A stretch of 64,000 nt of DNA from Apostichopus japonicus (Eukaryota; Echinodermata; Holothuroidea; Aspidochirotida; Stichopodidae): assembly GCF_037975245.1 (NCBI RefSeq), contig NC_092579.1:7253001-7317000 (forward strand). The letters are read 5' to 3'. Positions 21,008 to 32,694 of this stretch are shown piece after piece (the first letter of the stretch is position 1; each line of letters starts with the position of its first letter). The notes below the pieces were generated by a model, which saw only the letters and a program-made list of their open reading frames with translations, was not told where the DNA came from and searched no databases. Position numbers and translations under genes: made by a program.

Positions 21008-23252
21008 CTAATACGCTTGCCAAGTAACTCGGTTGTATCTGAAGGATGATCCGCGATTCCCTTTGATTCACAGGAGACGTTGCAGATCCGTCGAATTTCC
21101 TGTCGTCGTTTCCTCCCTCCACGGCATTGGTATCACCTGCAGGCATAGGCAGCCCCCCCCCCCAACCATATTTTTTGGTGAAAATTCGGGCAATATTCTG
21201 AGAATTTTTCGGGCACCTACTGGAAGAATAATAATTTGCAGTGTGTTCTTTTTTTTTTTTTTTGGTGAAACTTCGGCAATATGCTGAAAAATTTTCAGGC
21301 ATCTATTGAAAGAATAATAATTTGCAATGGTTTTCAATTTTTTGGGTGAAAATTCGGGCAATATGCTGAGAATTTTTTCGGGCACCTACTGAAAGAATAA
21401 TAATTTGCAGTGTGTTTTCAAGTTTTTTGGTGAAAATTTGGGCAATATGCTGAGAATTTTTCGGTCACCTACCAGTGTCGTCGCATCCATACAGTCAGAG
21501 GGGCGGATGACCCCCTGACGGACTCAAATGGACTGCTGGCGCCCTTTTCAGCTTTTTTACCACTTTTTTACTTATTTTACTTATTCACGATTATTGACTT
21601 TTTTATTGCGCTCTGAAATACCAATTGACATTTGTCACATTTTGTTGGTGCAATTTTCTGATAAAATTGGCGATGACACCTATTTATTCTTCGTTTATCT
21701 GCAAATTAGCAAGGCCTGGAAAGGGTCATTTCCGGCGATCTAGGGAGTATCTTTACTCAAAAAAAAATTCTGTACGCTCCGCGCCAACCTGTGGTGGCGC
21801 TCCGCTTAGATAGTGTCGAAAGCGCCCCTACAGACCATTCTCTCCCCCTGACCAATACCCCTAGCTCCGCCACTGGCACCTACTGAGAGAAGAAGAATTT
21901 GCAATGTATTTTACAATGGTTAAACATATATTATTATTATTATCATTGTTGTTGTAACGACTTCCCCAATAATTATAACCAATATGGAAGGGTAATAACA
22001 CGAAAAATGGTTGTACGTTATTGGCATGTGATGTAATAACGGAAGAATACCTATATGATATGCACATTTAACATGTGGAACGTGCGCGGAGCGCGCGAAA
22101 AATTTTGGTTATATTTTTCGGGCAAGTCGTTACAGCCCCCCCAAATCAAATGAGGCTCCTCCGCCTATGCCTGCAGGGTCGCGATAAACCGCATGAGAGC
22201 CCCGATGCACCGCGGTAGAATCACTAGACTCGGTGTCCCCGAACGACATGAAACCTGCCCGAGCCATCTTACCACGACACCTCAATCGGATAGATGAAGC
22301 GATGAAAGAGGCCAGTCGGGCGAGCAAGCCGCCCATGTCGGCGAAGAGGAGAAATGATAGGGGTACCCCAATAGCGCTATAGATGACTACTGCTATCTTT
22401 CCCATTGTTGTCGCTGGAACCGATACACCGTATCCTGTATATATGAGAACATATTACAGAGTGTATAACAATAACAGGCAAATTATTCAAGTAGCCCGTA
22501 TTAAGTTGAGGACGAAATCATTATTTTGCTAGATGACTGCTGTTAACGCCATAACTTGAAAATTAGCAACCTTAAACAAACCAATGTTATCTTTCCCGCT
22601 GTTAAACTGATAAAGCCGTTAAACACGCAAAATAATCTGTGCCTGTCTTAGTGCTTACATAACGTTTACATAAGTAAACATATTCAGTCTCGAAATAATG
22701 TTGATCCAACCTTAAGTATAGTTTGATTTCAAAAGTAGTTCCTACTGAATATGGTTTTACCTAATGGGGTCCCTGCAGTCACAATCACTCCGTAAAGTGT
22801 ATAGCAAAAGTGGTAACATATCGTACGAAACTGTTCAAAGTACCCCACGGTCCCACCCCCACTCTAATATCAGCAGTCGTTCAAATTTTAGCAATTTTTG
22901 ATTATGTGATCATAACGTGGTTATTAAATTTCTGAAATCACCAGGCTTCGACGTAATCTGTTCAATGCAATTTCTTATTGTAAATATTTACTAGCTCCTG
23001 TAACAGAGTATCTAGTAGAGTCGCCTGCTCGGGTGCTGCCTCGGAGCAGTTCATGAGCAGTGTCTTGATCTCTTCACGTAAGGACTCTTCTCTATTGTCA
23101 AACTGAGCAACGGCCTTTTTTTCCGATGTGTTCTCCAGGAAGTGGAAGAGCAAGCTGCCTGCGAACAGGTAACTGAAGTAAAAGATGACCAGCGCCACAT
23201 GAGGGACAGATAGCTTTAGAAGGGCCGTCGTCCTTGGAGATAAACACGCCAT
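20654..23252 (-). CDS. K2P (two-pore-domain) potassium channel, copy 1, four recognised exons
   Basis: K2P channels pass background K+ current as dimers of subunits with TM1-P1-TM2-TM3-P2-TM4. All elements are visible: TM1 and extracellular cap (22992-23252), P1 (22761-22863), TM2 (22171-22434), TM3-P2-TM4 (20654-21007). The P1/TM2 intron splits the first Gly codon of the GYG filter at phase 1, the position known to be conserved in K2P genes. P1 reads TPLGYG where TTxGYG is usual; P2 is canonical TTIGFGD. A roughly 1-kb element interrupts the TM2-TM3 loop. The exon 3 to 4 junction is unresolved: a TAG lies just upstream of the TM3 frame and must serve as splice acceptor. The frame ends AGRV-stop unless GTATAA at 20653-20658 is a donor. 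Copy 2 is almost identical. Confidence 0.8.
21143..22170. mobile_element. 1,028-bp inverted-repeat element inside the K2P TM2-TM3 loop, copy 1
   Basis: Bounded by GCATAGGC and GCCTATGC and flanked on both sides by CTGCAG (21137-21142, 22171-22176). CTGCAG is itself a palindrome, so it may be a target duplication or part of a 15-bp inverted repeat (CCTGCAGGCATAGGC). Inside are four tandem units of about 84 bases (see next entry), a GCGCCACCA-containing segment and a GCGCGCGAAAAATTTTGG end that matches 449-543. No transposase frame. Confidence 0.7.
21172..21475. repeat. four tandem units of about 84 bp
   Basis: TTTGGTGAAAATTCGGGCAA, TGCTGAGAATTTTTCGGGCA and AGAATAATAATTTGCAGTG recur four times with small differences and a T run in the second unit. 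Also present in copy 2 (about 56196-56500). Confidence 0.85.
22171..22434 (-). CDS. K2P copy 1, TM2 exon
   Basis: Starts after TATACAG at phase 1, completing GYG, then VSVPATTMGK and TM2 (IAVVIYSAIGVPLSFLLF). FADMGGLLARL and a basic, Ser-rich intracellular loop follow. The coding frame runs into the inserted element at CTGCAG (22171-22176). Confidence 0.75.
22761..22863 (-). CDS. K2P copy 1, P1 exon
   Basis: 103 bases between acceptor ATATTAG and donor TTAG|GTAAAA, entering at phase 0 and leaving at phase 1, matching both neighbours. Encodes GYFEQFRTICYHFCYTLYG, then VIVTAGTPL and the first base of the filter glycine. Confidence 0.75.
22992..23252 (-). CDS. K2P copy 1, exon with start codon, TM1 and cap
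   Basis: ATG at 23252, 14 bases after a pyrimidine-rich acceptor (CTATGTAG|ATTGCGG, exon edge 23266), suggesting a 5'-UTR intron. Encodes MACLSPRTTALL, TM1 (HVALVIFYFSYLFAGSLLF) and a charged, helical cap region with one Cys (MNCSEAAPEQ). A GTAAAT donor follows 22992 at phase 0. Confidence 0.75.
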
Positions 23253-23902
23253 ATTGGTTCCGCAATCTACATAGAATAAAGGAAAAGAAAGGAAAACGTC
23301 AAGGCAAATAACATACAATGATACACACCCTCGCTATAGGAAACATCCATAGGAAATGTTCTTAATGTCACTAAAGGTTATACTCGAAGGTAGTGTATTT
23401 CAAGTTTTGTTCGTGGATATATCCATGCACTTTATATTGGATATACTCTTACAATTAATCCCAACAGTGATAATGAAGGTGGCATCATACAGAAGGTTGA
23501 TAGTATATAATTATGTTACTGCCCCCAATATTCAAGGACATCTTTCTGCAGTCATTTGTTAGTTTATATCTGCCCAATAAAAGTAATAAAAGTAATAAAA
23601 ATTACTTCAACTTCCAGCACAACCTTATAGGCAGATTTGTTGAGGTGATATGTCGTTATACGCAGTCCAGCAGAAAGGAATGTTCGAGTGCCAGCACATT
23701 CATTTATAATGTATTCCGGCTTTTCACATTTAAAATATGATACATAGAATGCTAGTTTAATGCAAGTTAATCAGCTATTACAGTGCTCCAGAAACTTGAT
23801 AAGTATAGTTGACGGTTAGGGCGTCATTTCTAAAGAAACTGTTTCTAATTTTATAATTTTGTTGTGCCTAAAGTAAATTTAAAACATGAAAGGGGTACAA
23901 TT

Positions 23903-24145
23903 GGCGGAGTGTATAGCCTAGTGGTTAACGCCGGCGTCTCCCAGTCATGAGATCCCCGGTTCGATTCCCAGCCGACAGCAAGGTGTGTCGTCTGGCAAGG
24001 GTTTTGTTCAATAACAACTTCCCGACATGGACGTTAAATGGATGTGTGCCGAGAGATTGGCTTCGGTCAGCTTGCGAGTCTATAAGCCTCCATGGCTTCT
24101 TTCGCGAGTTCCTGCTTGCGGGAAGATCACATATACATACATACA
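23903..24145 (+). mobile_element. tRNA-derived SINE, subfamily 1, with target duplication
   Basis: A box TAGCCTAGTGG, B box GGTTCGATTCC, body ending GAGTTCCTGCTTGCGGG and CATA tail. TACAATT flanks it at 23896-23902 and 24146-24152. The alpha-1 block has a single TACAATT (7415-7421) and no SINE, a clean empty site. Confidence 0.92.
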
Positions 24146-25633
24146 TACAATTCGAGGATTTCTTGTATTCTCGTCCCGAAAGGGCACCGAATTTTAAAAT
24201 AAAGAGGGAGAAGGAAAGATGATCATAGTAATAGGCTAGCACGACTCCCATATCAAGTCGCTACTAAAGGGTGGATGAGAAAGCGGAAGTTGTGGATGGT
24301 TATACTATATCCTCATAAACTTTATTAGTTTTGCAAGCCGGTTCTAAATGAGTATAAGTGAAATCAACAAAATATAAAATCGAGCAGAACATGACGAATC
24401 AAATATTGTTTGAGATTATTTAAAATCTGGGACACAAGGACCACGAATAGCGGATTAGCATGCATAATAAAAACAGATTGGCAGAGAACAAAGAACGAAT
24501 TAACCTTACCTTGTCACGAATATGAAAGCCTCACGTTCTGATAATCCAACAACAAAGCAGGTTTGTATACAGAGCTTTCACTCCTGTGCAGGTAAATCTC
24601 TCCAAGATACTAATTAACGTGCAAACTAAAGACGATCACTGGTGCGAAACCACATGTGTGGATTCTGCAAGTTTGGTTCAACAATTGAAGTTGCAAGCAT
24701 CGTCAAAGTGTATGCAACACACTGTATATAGCTGAAAACTATATAACGTTATACCTCATTATACAACTTGGATGGGTCACGTAATCATATACTTCAAGTT
24801 TGTCGGAACTCAATCACGTCAGATGGTGATCTTGAGGTGGGGGCACCCCCTGGAACTTGCGACGAAAGTAAATGCACCTGTGCGTATATCATATACTCGA
24901 CACCCATTCAACTGAAGGAGTTGCTGACAAATTAAATCTGTCGTTTCTCGAACTGTTGAAAATGTAATAAACTACAGTGTATTTAGGCACTTCACTGTCC
25001 ACTCAAGCGTAGCGATTTCTTACCCCATTGGTTGTCGTTAACTATATATATATAGGCCTACACGTAAATGACATACTAAACACACGTTAAATACAATCAT
25101 TCGAAGTTACGTAATGTACTTATGGGCATTGAGTACATATTATGAGTGTTTTTGTCATTTTTAAACAAGCCTGTGAACAGGTTGATACAGGGCCCAGATC
25201 AGTGTTCAATCCCGATAATTAACTTATCGGTTTTAAAACGAGGGTAATTTAATCGGCGAATTCAGAGAAGGTCCATCTCTAGAAAAGTTAGGTCCCTGCA
25301 TTATCATATACAGGCAACGCCCCCATCACATATCATTACTTAGCCTGCATATATGCCTCTCCATCAGTGTAAGAAAAGTATACTGGCGTTTCAAATGAAG
25401 TCGTAAACTTTGTCCCGCGGTCCTCAAGGAAACAAAAACATGTTGCCGAGTCAAAAATTCAATTCAGGAGAGGGATTTAATTTGGTCTGCGACGAGTGTA
25501 GTGTATGATATTGATAATGATCAGTATGCATGCAGAGAAACTGCAGGTTCTGAAATCAGGATTAGACGGCAAGAACTCAACCTAAAAGCATGCATGTCAC
25601 TTTGTACACTATTTTACTTGAGTATGAAGTATT

Positions 25634-26065
25634 GAGATATGTCAAGACATCTACTCGTATATAATTAGGTTGAATTGCATAGTAATGCTAACAACATTTG
25701 AATTTTGTGTAAAGTTGAAAGCGGTGTATACACCTCCAACCCCCTCCCCTCCCCTCCCCCTCCCCTCCCCTCCCCCACACACACCATTTTGAGATATGTC
25801 AAGACATCTACTCGTATATAATTAGGTTGAAATGCATAGTAATGCTAACAACATTTGAATTTTGTGTAAAGTTGAAAGCGGTGTATACACCTCCAACCCC
25901 CTCCCCTTCCCCTCCCCACACACACCATTTTGAGATATGTCAAGACATCTGCTCGTATATAATTAGGTTGAAATGCATAGTAATGCTAACAACATTTGAA
26001 TTTTGTGTCTAGTTGAAAGCGGTGTATACACCTCCAACCCCCTCCCCCACACACACCATTTTGAT
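25634..26065. repeat. VNTR, three units of 141-157 bp
   Basis: Units start at 25634, 25791 and 25932 with GAGATATGTCAAGACATCT and end in a CTCCCC tract and CACACACACCATTTT; the first has the longest C-rich tract. Confidence 0.9.
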
Positions 26066-28825
26066 CGCGTTTATGGTGGAATGTACACTAGTTTTAAAGG
26101 GATATTCCGGAGGTTTAGGTCGATTGATTGGTCGTTATTGATTAACGCCAGGGGGTTGAAACGGATGAAGCACAGGCCTCGGAGCATAAGAACAGTCCAC
26201 AGCACGTTGCGTTCAAAAGTGACAGGTTACATATTGTCAAGAATAAAAGATGTATAGGAACCGAAATCATAACGCTAGTGCGGTCTCGCCTTTTCTCTCT
26301 TCAGGGACCCCGTCATCTAATTATGGGCTTCGTAAGCTCCCCCTTCCCCTCCCCTACCCCCAGAAAACATATAAATGAATAAAATAAATTTTAAAATTGT
26401 TGCGCCGATGGCATTAACCCCTCCTAGTAATTAAATAACCCCTCCTAGTAACTAAATAAACAAGCATAAGAAGGAAATACATTCCTATAGGAAATGTCGG
26501 TGTAATCTATTTTTGCAGCTGAAAATCTCTACGAGAAAACAGAAAATATGTAAAAATGTTGCATTTTTGACGGGAGGGGGGGGTCACGTGCTTGGGTAAC
26601 CTTACACCAAACACCAGTACATCTTTGCAATTACCTTCCCCCTCCCTCCGTCATATCAACGAGAGCAACAACGCTGCAGAAGCTCAGCTAAGCTTCTATT
26701 TGAGAAACTTGTTTTGATTGGCAATATTTCTTTATTTTATCCATTTGTTTGTGTTAAATATATATAAGATATAGGCTAGGAGGGATAACACGTGTGATTT
26801 CCTTTCTTCCCATCTCCTTTTCTATTGTATTTTGCTCCTTCTCAGAAGATATAGTTTAATACAATGTTAGAAAGTTGAAAACATGTGTTTTGAAAAATGA
26901 AATCAAGATAAATGTAATTTTTATATTTTTATTGAAATAAACAATGATGATTAAAAGTTTGAAACAAATTTGAAAAGTCAAAAGGCTATAATTACCGCTA
27001 ATTTGTGTTCTTGAATACTTAAAATACAGAGCTGCATTTGTTGTATCTTTAAACCAGAATGCAAAACTGTATTGAGGTTTGATGACTTTATTGTGACAGG
27101 TGTGAGGCAAGGTTATCCCTGTAAGATATCTTGAAAAAGTTTTGTTTATTCTGCAGATACTATTGACCCTTGATGAATTTTGATCTTCACAAAATTAATA
27201 CATTTGTACTCAAAATGACACCATCTCATGGAAGTAGGAGACTTGTCAATGTTACATTTCCTAAGCTATGGTGGTCACAACGTTTTCAAATTTGAGTCAG
27301 TGGACGTTAGACGACCTTTGGCCTCAGCTAATTTACCAAGGGATTTGTCCAACTCAGAATGGGTAGAAGGTTTCCGTTTCCATTGTTTTATCCTGTTGAC
27401 TTCAGATAACTCTTTACATCGAATAAAGTCAATAAGGTCCTTATCTATAATATGGGCAACCTACATGCCAAGTATAAGGGTTGCCAATGATTCACTTTTA
27501 GAGATATGGGTGTTACAAGAAGTCAGCGAACACACATGCACAGAGCCGTATATCTATGACTCTGCAAAGTCTGCATATACATAATCATACACGCCATAAT
27601 GAGTTCATATGTTTGGTTTGTGATTGAATTTTTACTGTCACAAAAATATTTTATGCAATAGATCGTTGTACTAATTTCTATAGGGATAAAGCATGCCCCG
27701 TTCAAACACAAAGAAACAACAGTATATACACCTCGTATAGTTATCATTCATGCAGTAATAGCTACATAGACGTAAACAAATAAAATCGTGTCCTAAAATG
27801 CTTGTGGATATTGCTGACACAACATTGATCACGAAAATTGCACCTTAACAATAATAAAACGACATGAAACTTGTATTCAATCCCCGCACCACAGAGAAAT
27901 ATTAAAGAGCAGAAATCGGAATCGGCTCCAACAATATAGGTCATTCTCAAATGTCTTATTCCACACACAAACTGTTGTGAAAAGTTCAAGTTGCAAGATT
28001 CCCAAATGAAGCGAAAATTAAGATGCTACTCACACCAAAACGCATACTGGTCATGAACACTGCAAAGTTGAACAACAAATTTCATGATCATTGCATATTA
28101 TCTGGGACCTACATTTCATCAAAACTGAAAATTCTACAGAAGGCCCTGTTTTGGGTCCTCACATGACGACAAAATATTTTTCCTGAACATCTTTCCTTCA
28201 CCACCAGTCAAACGTGATATTCACAACATTGCAGCAGATTGGACAAACGCTCTAGGAGGAGCATTTTTTTAAGGCTTTCAGAAAATGAACTCTCGTGACC
28301 TCAAATGACCTTCAAAATGACAAAAATATGATCACTTGTATGCAACAGTAACTCAAAAAAACCACTGACGAAATTTCAGCCAATTTGACTGGAAAATGCA
28401 GTCATTCAAACACGGCGGCAAAAAGTGACAGAATTGTGGCAGCATCGCCCGATAGGCTCTTGTAAAACTGTTCTCGTATACATGTACGCTTCGCCAGTCT
28501 GCCGCAGTAAACTGAGTACTCGGCACTTTATAGCCACTCACTGTATATTAAGGATGCATATGATGGCTCTGATGATAGCCTCCCTCTAAATATAACAAAG
28601 CAGAGCTCACATATGTTTTTCTTCAAGAGAGAGCCTACCCGTACAAACTGATTTTCCTGTTGCATAAGGTCCACACTCTTCTTTTACACTTTAGATTTAA
28701 ACTGCTGTCTAATTGAACCAAGTCTATCACAGGCCGCGTATCGTTCGTCAGCACCCGTACTATACCCTTCTCTTGTGTCTATGTGTGTGTATGGGTGTAT
28801 GAATGTACGTATGTATGTATGTATT

Positions 28826-29055
28826 TAGATCCTATAGATGCAAGCAGGAACTCGCGAAGAAGCCTCATTGGCTTATCAAAGCCGCAAGCTGATCGAAGTC
28901 AGTCTCTTAGATTCATATTTAACGTCTATGCTTATGAATTTTCAATTGTCAACAACTCTGTAACTGGACGACATACATTAATCTCGAACTGGGGACCTTA
29001 TGATTGGAAGGCACCGGCTTTAACCACTGACCTAGCACTCCTGACTCTTCGTCCA
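28826..29055 (-). mobile_element. tRNA-derived SINE, subfamily 2
   Basis: Orthologous in position to 11460-11692 in alpha-1, with a shorter TATG tail (about 28800-28825). Confidence 0.7.
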
Positions 29056-29368
29056 CTTACATCAATGATAAATTTTAAATAACCACAAAATCCACATTGG
29101 TCACCAAACAAATGGACAGAAGTTAAAATCGACGAAGTTAATTTATACTGCACTGTACACCCTTCCCTATATGTTACCTATAAGCCTACACACTCTATCT
29201 GTAAACCGTGCACAGGGTTAACAAACTTCAACATGTGCAAACATACGCCTCTGTGTCCGCCCACGGGCCGGATTAAAACATATGGAGGGCTTAGGGCTAC
29301 TGGGTCTTACTATATATGCAACGTGAATTCATAATCTGCAATAGCACCGTGACCTTGAAAAATGTAGT

Positions 29369-29374
29369 TTTATT
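29369..29374 (-). terminator. candidate poly(A) signal of fucosyltransferase C
   Basis: AATAAA on the minus strand, about 175 bases past the stop, conserved with gene A. Confidence 0.5.
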
Positions 29375-29547
29375 TAATTGCTAAGTAATTGACTAAAGCG
29401 AAACTAACTAATGCGACTTCAGTATATAAACGTCTATGCAAGAAAGGAGGCGAAATTTGATTATACCTAGAAACACTCTCAATCCCATATGTACGTATCT
29501 GTACATATATGCGCGTAAAAAAGTGGTGTCCTAATGCTATGACCTTA

Positions 29548-31017
29548 TCAGCCTTGCACTGGGTGAGAATGCGCAAATGGCACGCCATATAATGAAGAAT
29601 TAGACAAAACGGTCCGAAGGTTTGGAAGATACGCGTTACTTGCAATGTCATAGGCAGTCATCCAATCATGTTTACCACATAATCCACAACTGCCTAACCA
29701 TTCTGATCCAAATGGGTCAAGGCCCGTGCTCAATGAATGGTTCCCCTTCCAAGCATTCTCTTCCAGGAAATTTAGAAGTGCACACGCTCCTTCGGTCGAC
29801 GAAAATGGATAAACGCGAACACTCTTGTAAAGAAATGCTTTACCCATCAGCCGCCAATGATGGTATTGGTTGTACATAGCTTTATTGGTAGCGACTTTAC
29901 GAATATATCTTGCTAAATCTCTCACAGAGTCGAAATCGTCAGCGAAAATAAAAGAATTCGGTGGAGCGACTCGCTCATAGTCCGTTTTCGAAGCTCCAAC
30001 CACAATCGGCACCAGCTCGAACTCAGTCAAAGCCTGCCAAAACTTCTCGGTGATGTACTCAGAACAACAGTAGTTTTCAAAAGCAATATAAAATTTGTAT
30101 TTCTGAAGCACTGTTTTAGCAATTTTACTATTATGAGGTAAACGCAGATTAGTGCCACAAGATCCATAGATTTCTACTGGGATCAATTTGGCAAGACCAT
30201 GGACGAAATTTGTTCGGTTCCAAGCTTTCGAAGAACAGTGACTGCTCACCCAAGCGACCATGTTTTGAAATCGTGGTTTTGCAGCTATTACAGTTGTTTT
30301 CCTCGTGGCAATTTCCTTTTTAAAGGGGATGTACTCCCCGAACGGAGCTACGACTTCAGATTTAGAGTGGAAAGTGAATGACATGTTGAAGCTATACCCA
30401 CTGAATCCCAATGGGGTTCTTTTATGCCCCCCTATGGTTTCTCTCACCTGAGGAGAGTTTCCAGGGCTCTCGGCCGTGCTGTAAACCCACACTTGATGAG
30501 CCTTTCGGACAGCCATAGCTCTCTCCCAGGTAGAGCTGTTTACACCAGCAGCAAAGATAACCACATCTACATCTTTGATAGCGCTTTCATCTTCTATTGC
30601 GGCAATAAAAGTTATTCTTTTATCTGTATGCGGACATTCGAAGGTTCGCGGAAACCGTTGCTGTTCACCTTTGGATATCCATTGGAGATTACAAGAAAAT
30701 ATGGCGGCAGTTATAGTATCGTTAACCAAATTGTCATGTCCTGTGTGTTCACGGTCAGATCTGTGATTTGGTAAAGGTTGAAGAATTTGCGTTTCTTTTA
30801 ATTCCCACGTACGTTTCGTTTTTTGTACATCCGTTTCAACTGATTTGTTGAGGGCATTCCACGTCAGTTTTTCAATATATCCCGTTACCAAGGCTACATT
30901 ATCTTTGCGATATCTCTCATAGCTCAGAGTATGATATCTCCAATTGATTACCGCAATTTGGGACACCATCACTACAGCAAGAAACGTCATTAGGGAATAT
31001 ATTAGTCTCTTCATCAT
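29548..31017 (-). CDS. GT10 alpha-1,3-type fucosyltransferase C, intronless, 489 aa
   Basis: Same length and architecture as gene A: anchor about 5-24, stem, N-terminal domain, GT10 signature 309-341 with FYIAFEN and EYITEKFWQAL, TDYER, FADDFDS and C-terminal CxxC. I count 20 amino-acid differences from A over 489, concentrated in the stem (for example KGNAT to KDNVA) and at NTTLYNQ to NKAMYNQ, with the signature intact. The differences remove the A-type sequons at N40 and N378. A full ORF without breaks suggests function. It lies tail-toward K2P copy 1 across block alpha-2 and head-toward the TIR element. Confidence 0.92.
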   Translation of the reverse strand: MMKRLIYSLMTFLAVVMVSQIAVINWRYHTLSYERYRKDNVALVTGYIEKLTWNALNKSVETDVQKTKRTWELKETQILQPLPNHRSDREHTGHDNLVNDTITAAIFSCNLQWISKGEQQRFPRTFECPHTDKRITFIAAIEDESAIKDVDVVIFAAGVNSSTWERAMAVRKAHQVWVYSTAESPGNSPQVRETIGGHKRTPLGFSGYSFNMSFTFHSKSEVVAPFGEYIPFKKEIATRKTTVIAAKPRFQNMVAWVSSHCSSKAWNRTNFVHGLAKLIPVEIYGSCGTNLRLPHNSKIAKTVLQKYKFYIAFENYCCSEYITEKFWQALTEFELVPIVVGASKTDYERVAPPNSFIFADDFDSVRDLARYIRKVATNKAMYNQYHHWRLMGKAFLYKSVRVYPFSSTEGACALLNFLEENAWKGNHSLSTGLDPFGSEWLGSCGLCGKHDWMTAYDIASNAYLPNLRTVLSNSSLYGVPFAHSHPVQG

Positions 31018-32539
31018 CGCTGAGTAGTTTACTTATGCACCTTCAATTAAAGACCAAAAGGTACATTTGCAACCGATCACAGAGGATGCTTAACACACAA
31101 AATGATCCCTCGTTGACTGTACTTCCCACTGACGTCGTTGGTACCAATCTATATATATACATACAAACAAATACATATGCGCATAAAGTGCAGCTTGGAC
31201 TGATGAAGGATCAGTGCTTTACAGTTTTGAATTATCGTTCCTGTTGTAGTCATGTAAGCAGACATACATATTCAAAACTCCGAAAAGGAATCACTGAGTT
31301 TCACAAGGAGGACACCATATCCTTTTCCATCTTGTTGAACGTCAAGTTACAGCCAGCACAAGAACGGACTATATTCTATAATTCAACACGGTATGCCACA
31401 GAAGTGACTGACGCAATATACTGTGAATTTTGACGATTACAATAATCACTGTCGTACTATTGTGAACTTGGGTTGAACAGGCTTAACAAATACTCAAATT
31501 TAGCCGTTTCGTGTTTTCTTTAACAATACGGCATTGAAATTTGTATAAATGCTTTGTTACAATGGTAGATATTCAGTTACAGTTCACTGCATGGGTGGGC
31601 ACCAAAACAATTTTTGCTGAAAGGTATATAACCATAACAACTCCCTGATATAACACTCCTACACGGTCAGGTTGTAGGGAAGCGATGCCAAGTTGCGTAT
31701 GGATGCTATATATGTTTATATGACCTGCCACATCCAGAAAATGCTGCCATAAAACTGGCACCACTTGCACCAAAGGTCATACCTAACTACTCTGTTGGAC
31801 CATATAGCTCCACAGTTGTACATAGGAATTGTCGGTGGCGCCTTTCTATGGCTACGGCTTACAGAAAAATTGATTTGCGGTCTTTTAAAGTTCGAAACAA
31901 CCGAAACATAGCTGGCTACGTGCTAGCCTCTGCTGAGCGAATGAGTCTCACTACATAAATATAGGAAAATGCCACGGCTGTTATATTTTCCTCCCCTTTC
32001 TACATACGCCTAATACAAATATATATATAATTTAAATCGTATATATATATATATATACACTGTAAATTTAAATTAGTCATATACACATGCCAAAATGGTC
32101 AAATGACTAATTTTGCATTGGTCAGAATTTTTGACTAATTTCATCAGTCATATGACTAATTAAAATGGCTAAAGACCAATGAAAGTTAGTCATTGTCCAA
32201 AATAGTGACGAAGGATAATTAGTCAATTGGGAATCACGAAATTTGATTTCGAAGCTTTATTTGTTATTTTTGGTCTTCAAGGTTGTTTGTTATTTACTTA
32301 CAAACAACTTCCGCGCCACAATATGGATGAATATTAAAAAATTAATTTTAAAATCACCAATAATTAAAAACCCAAGGAATAGTGGATATGCTATTTAACA
32401 ATTTTCGGTTAAGTGTAAACTCTAGGACGTCATAAGAAAACTTCCCACAATTTTTTGGGGGAAATTGATAATTACTTAAAGCAAAAACTTAATTAGGTTA
32501 AGGCGATATTCCAGCACCGGTACTAAAACGTCTTCGTCA

Positions 32540-32677
32540 TTTGACTAATTTAGAACTCACAAATGACGTCAGATATACGTAGCCGCGCGTGCGCACTCTG
32601 CAGGCGCCAGGCCTCTAGCTCTTGATGATTCCGACGCCATATTTGATACTGCAGTAAGAAATTCTGAAGCCGAGAAA
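32540..32677 (+). promoter_or_regulatory. CpG-rich promoter-like segment inside the TIR element
   Basis: Contains a perfect CRE (TGACGTCA, 32564-32571), an NRF1-like GCGCGTGCGCAC (32584-32595) and a GCCATATTT YY1-like site shortly before an ATG at 32678. Local GC and CpG content is far above the surroundings. Inference from motif content only. Confidence 0.4.
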
Positions 32678-32694
32678 ATGTCTGCAATCGCAAG
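32678..32694 (+). CDS. possible first coding exon of the TIR-element gene
   Basis: GAAAATGTCTGCAATCGCAAG then GTGGGT: ATG plus MSAIA and a good splice donor. A compatible acceptor (TTTCCAACAG, exon from 35061) gives R-YAKKRASMICL-stop, so the gene is decayed or the next exon is elsewhere. Confidence 0.3.

Larger units (their letters stand above)
23318..32039. repeat. segmental duplication block alpha-2
   Basis: Collinear with alpha-1 (6231-14500) and, at about 99 percent over sampled stretches, with alpha-3 (offset 35.00-35.02 kb). It contains no recognised gene apart from fucosyltransferase C; the rest is K2P 5' flank and repeats. Confidence 0.9.

Noticed and set aside
23914-23985. Candidate tRNA gene with A and B boxes
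   Set aside because: The 5' GGCGGAG does not pair with the sequence after the B-box arm, and the unit occurs as a SINE with body, tail and target duplications.
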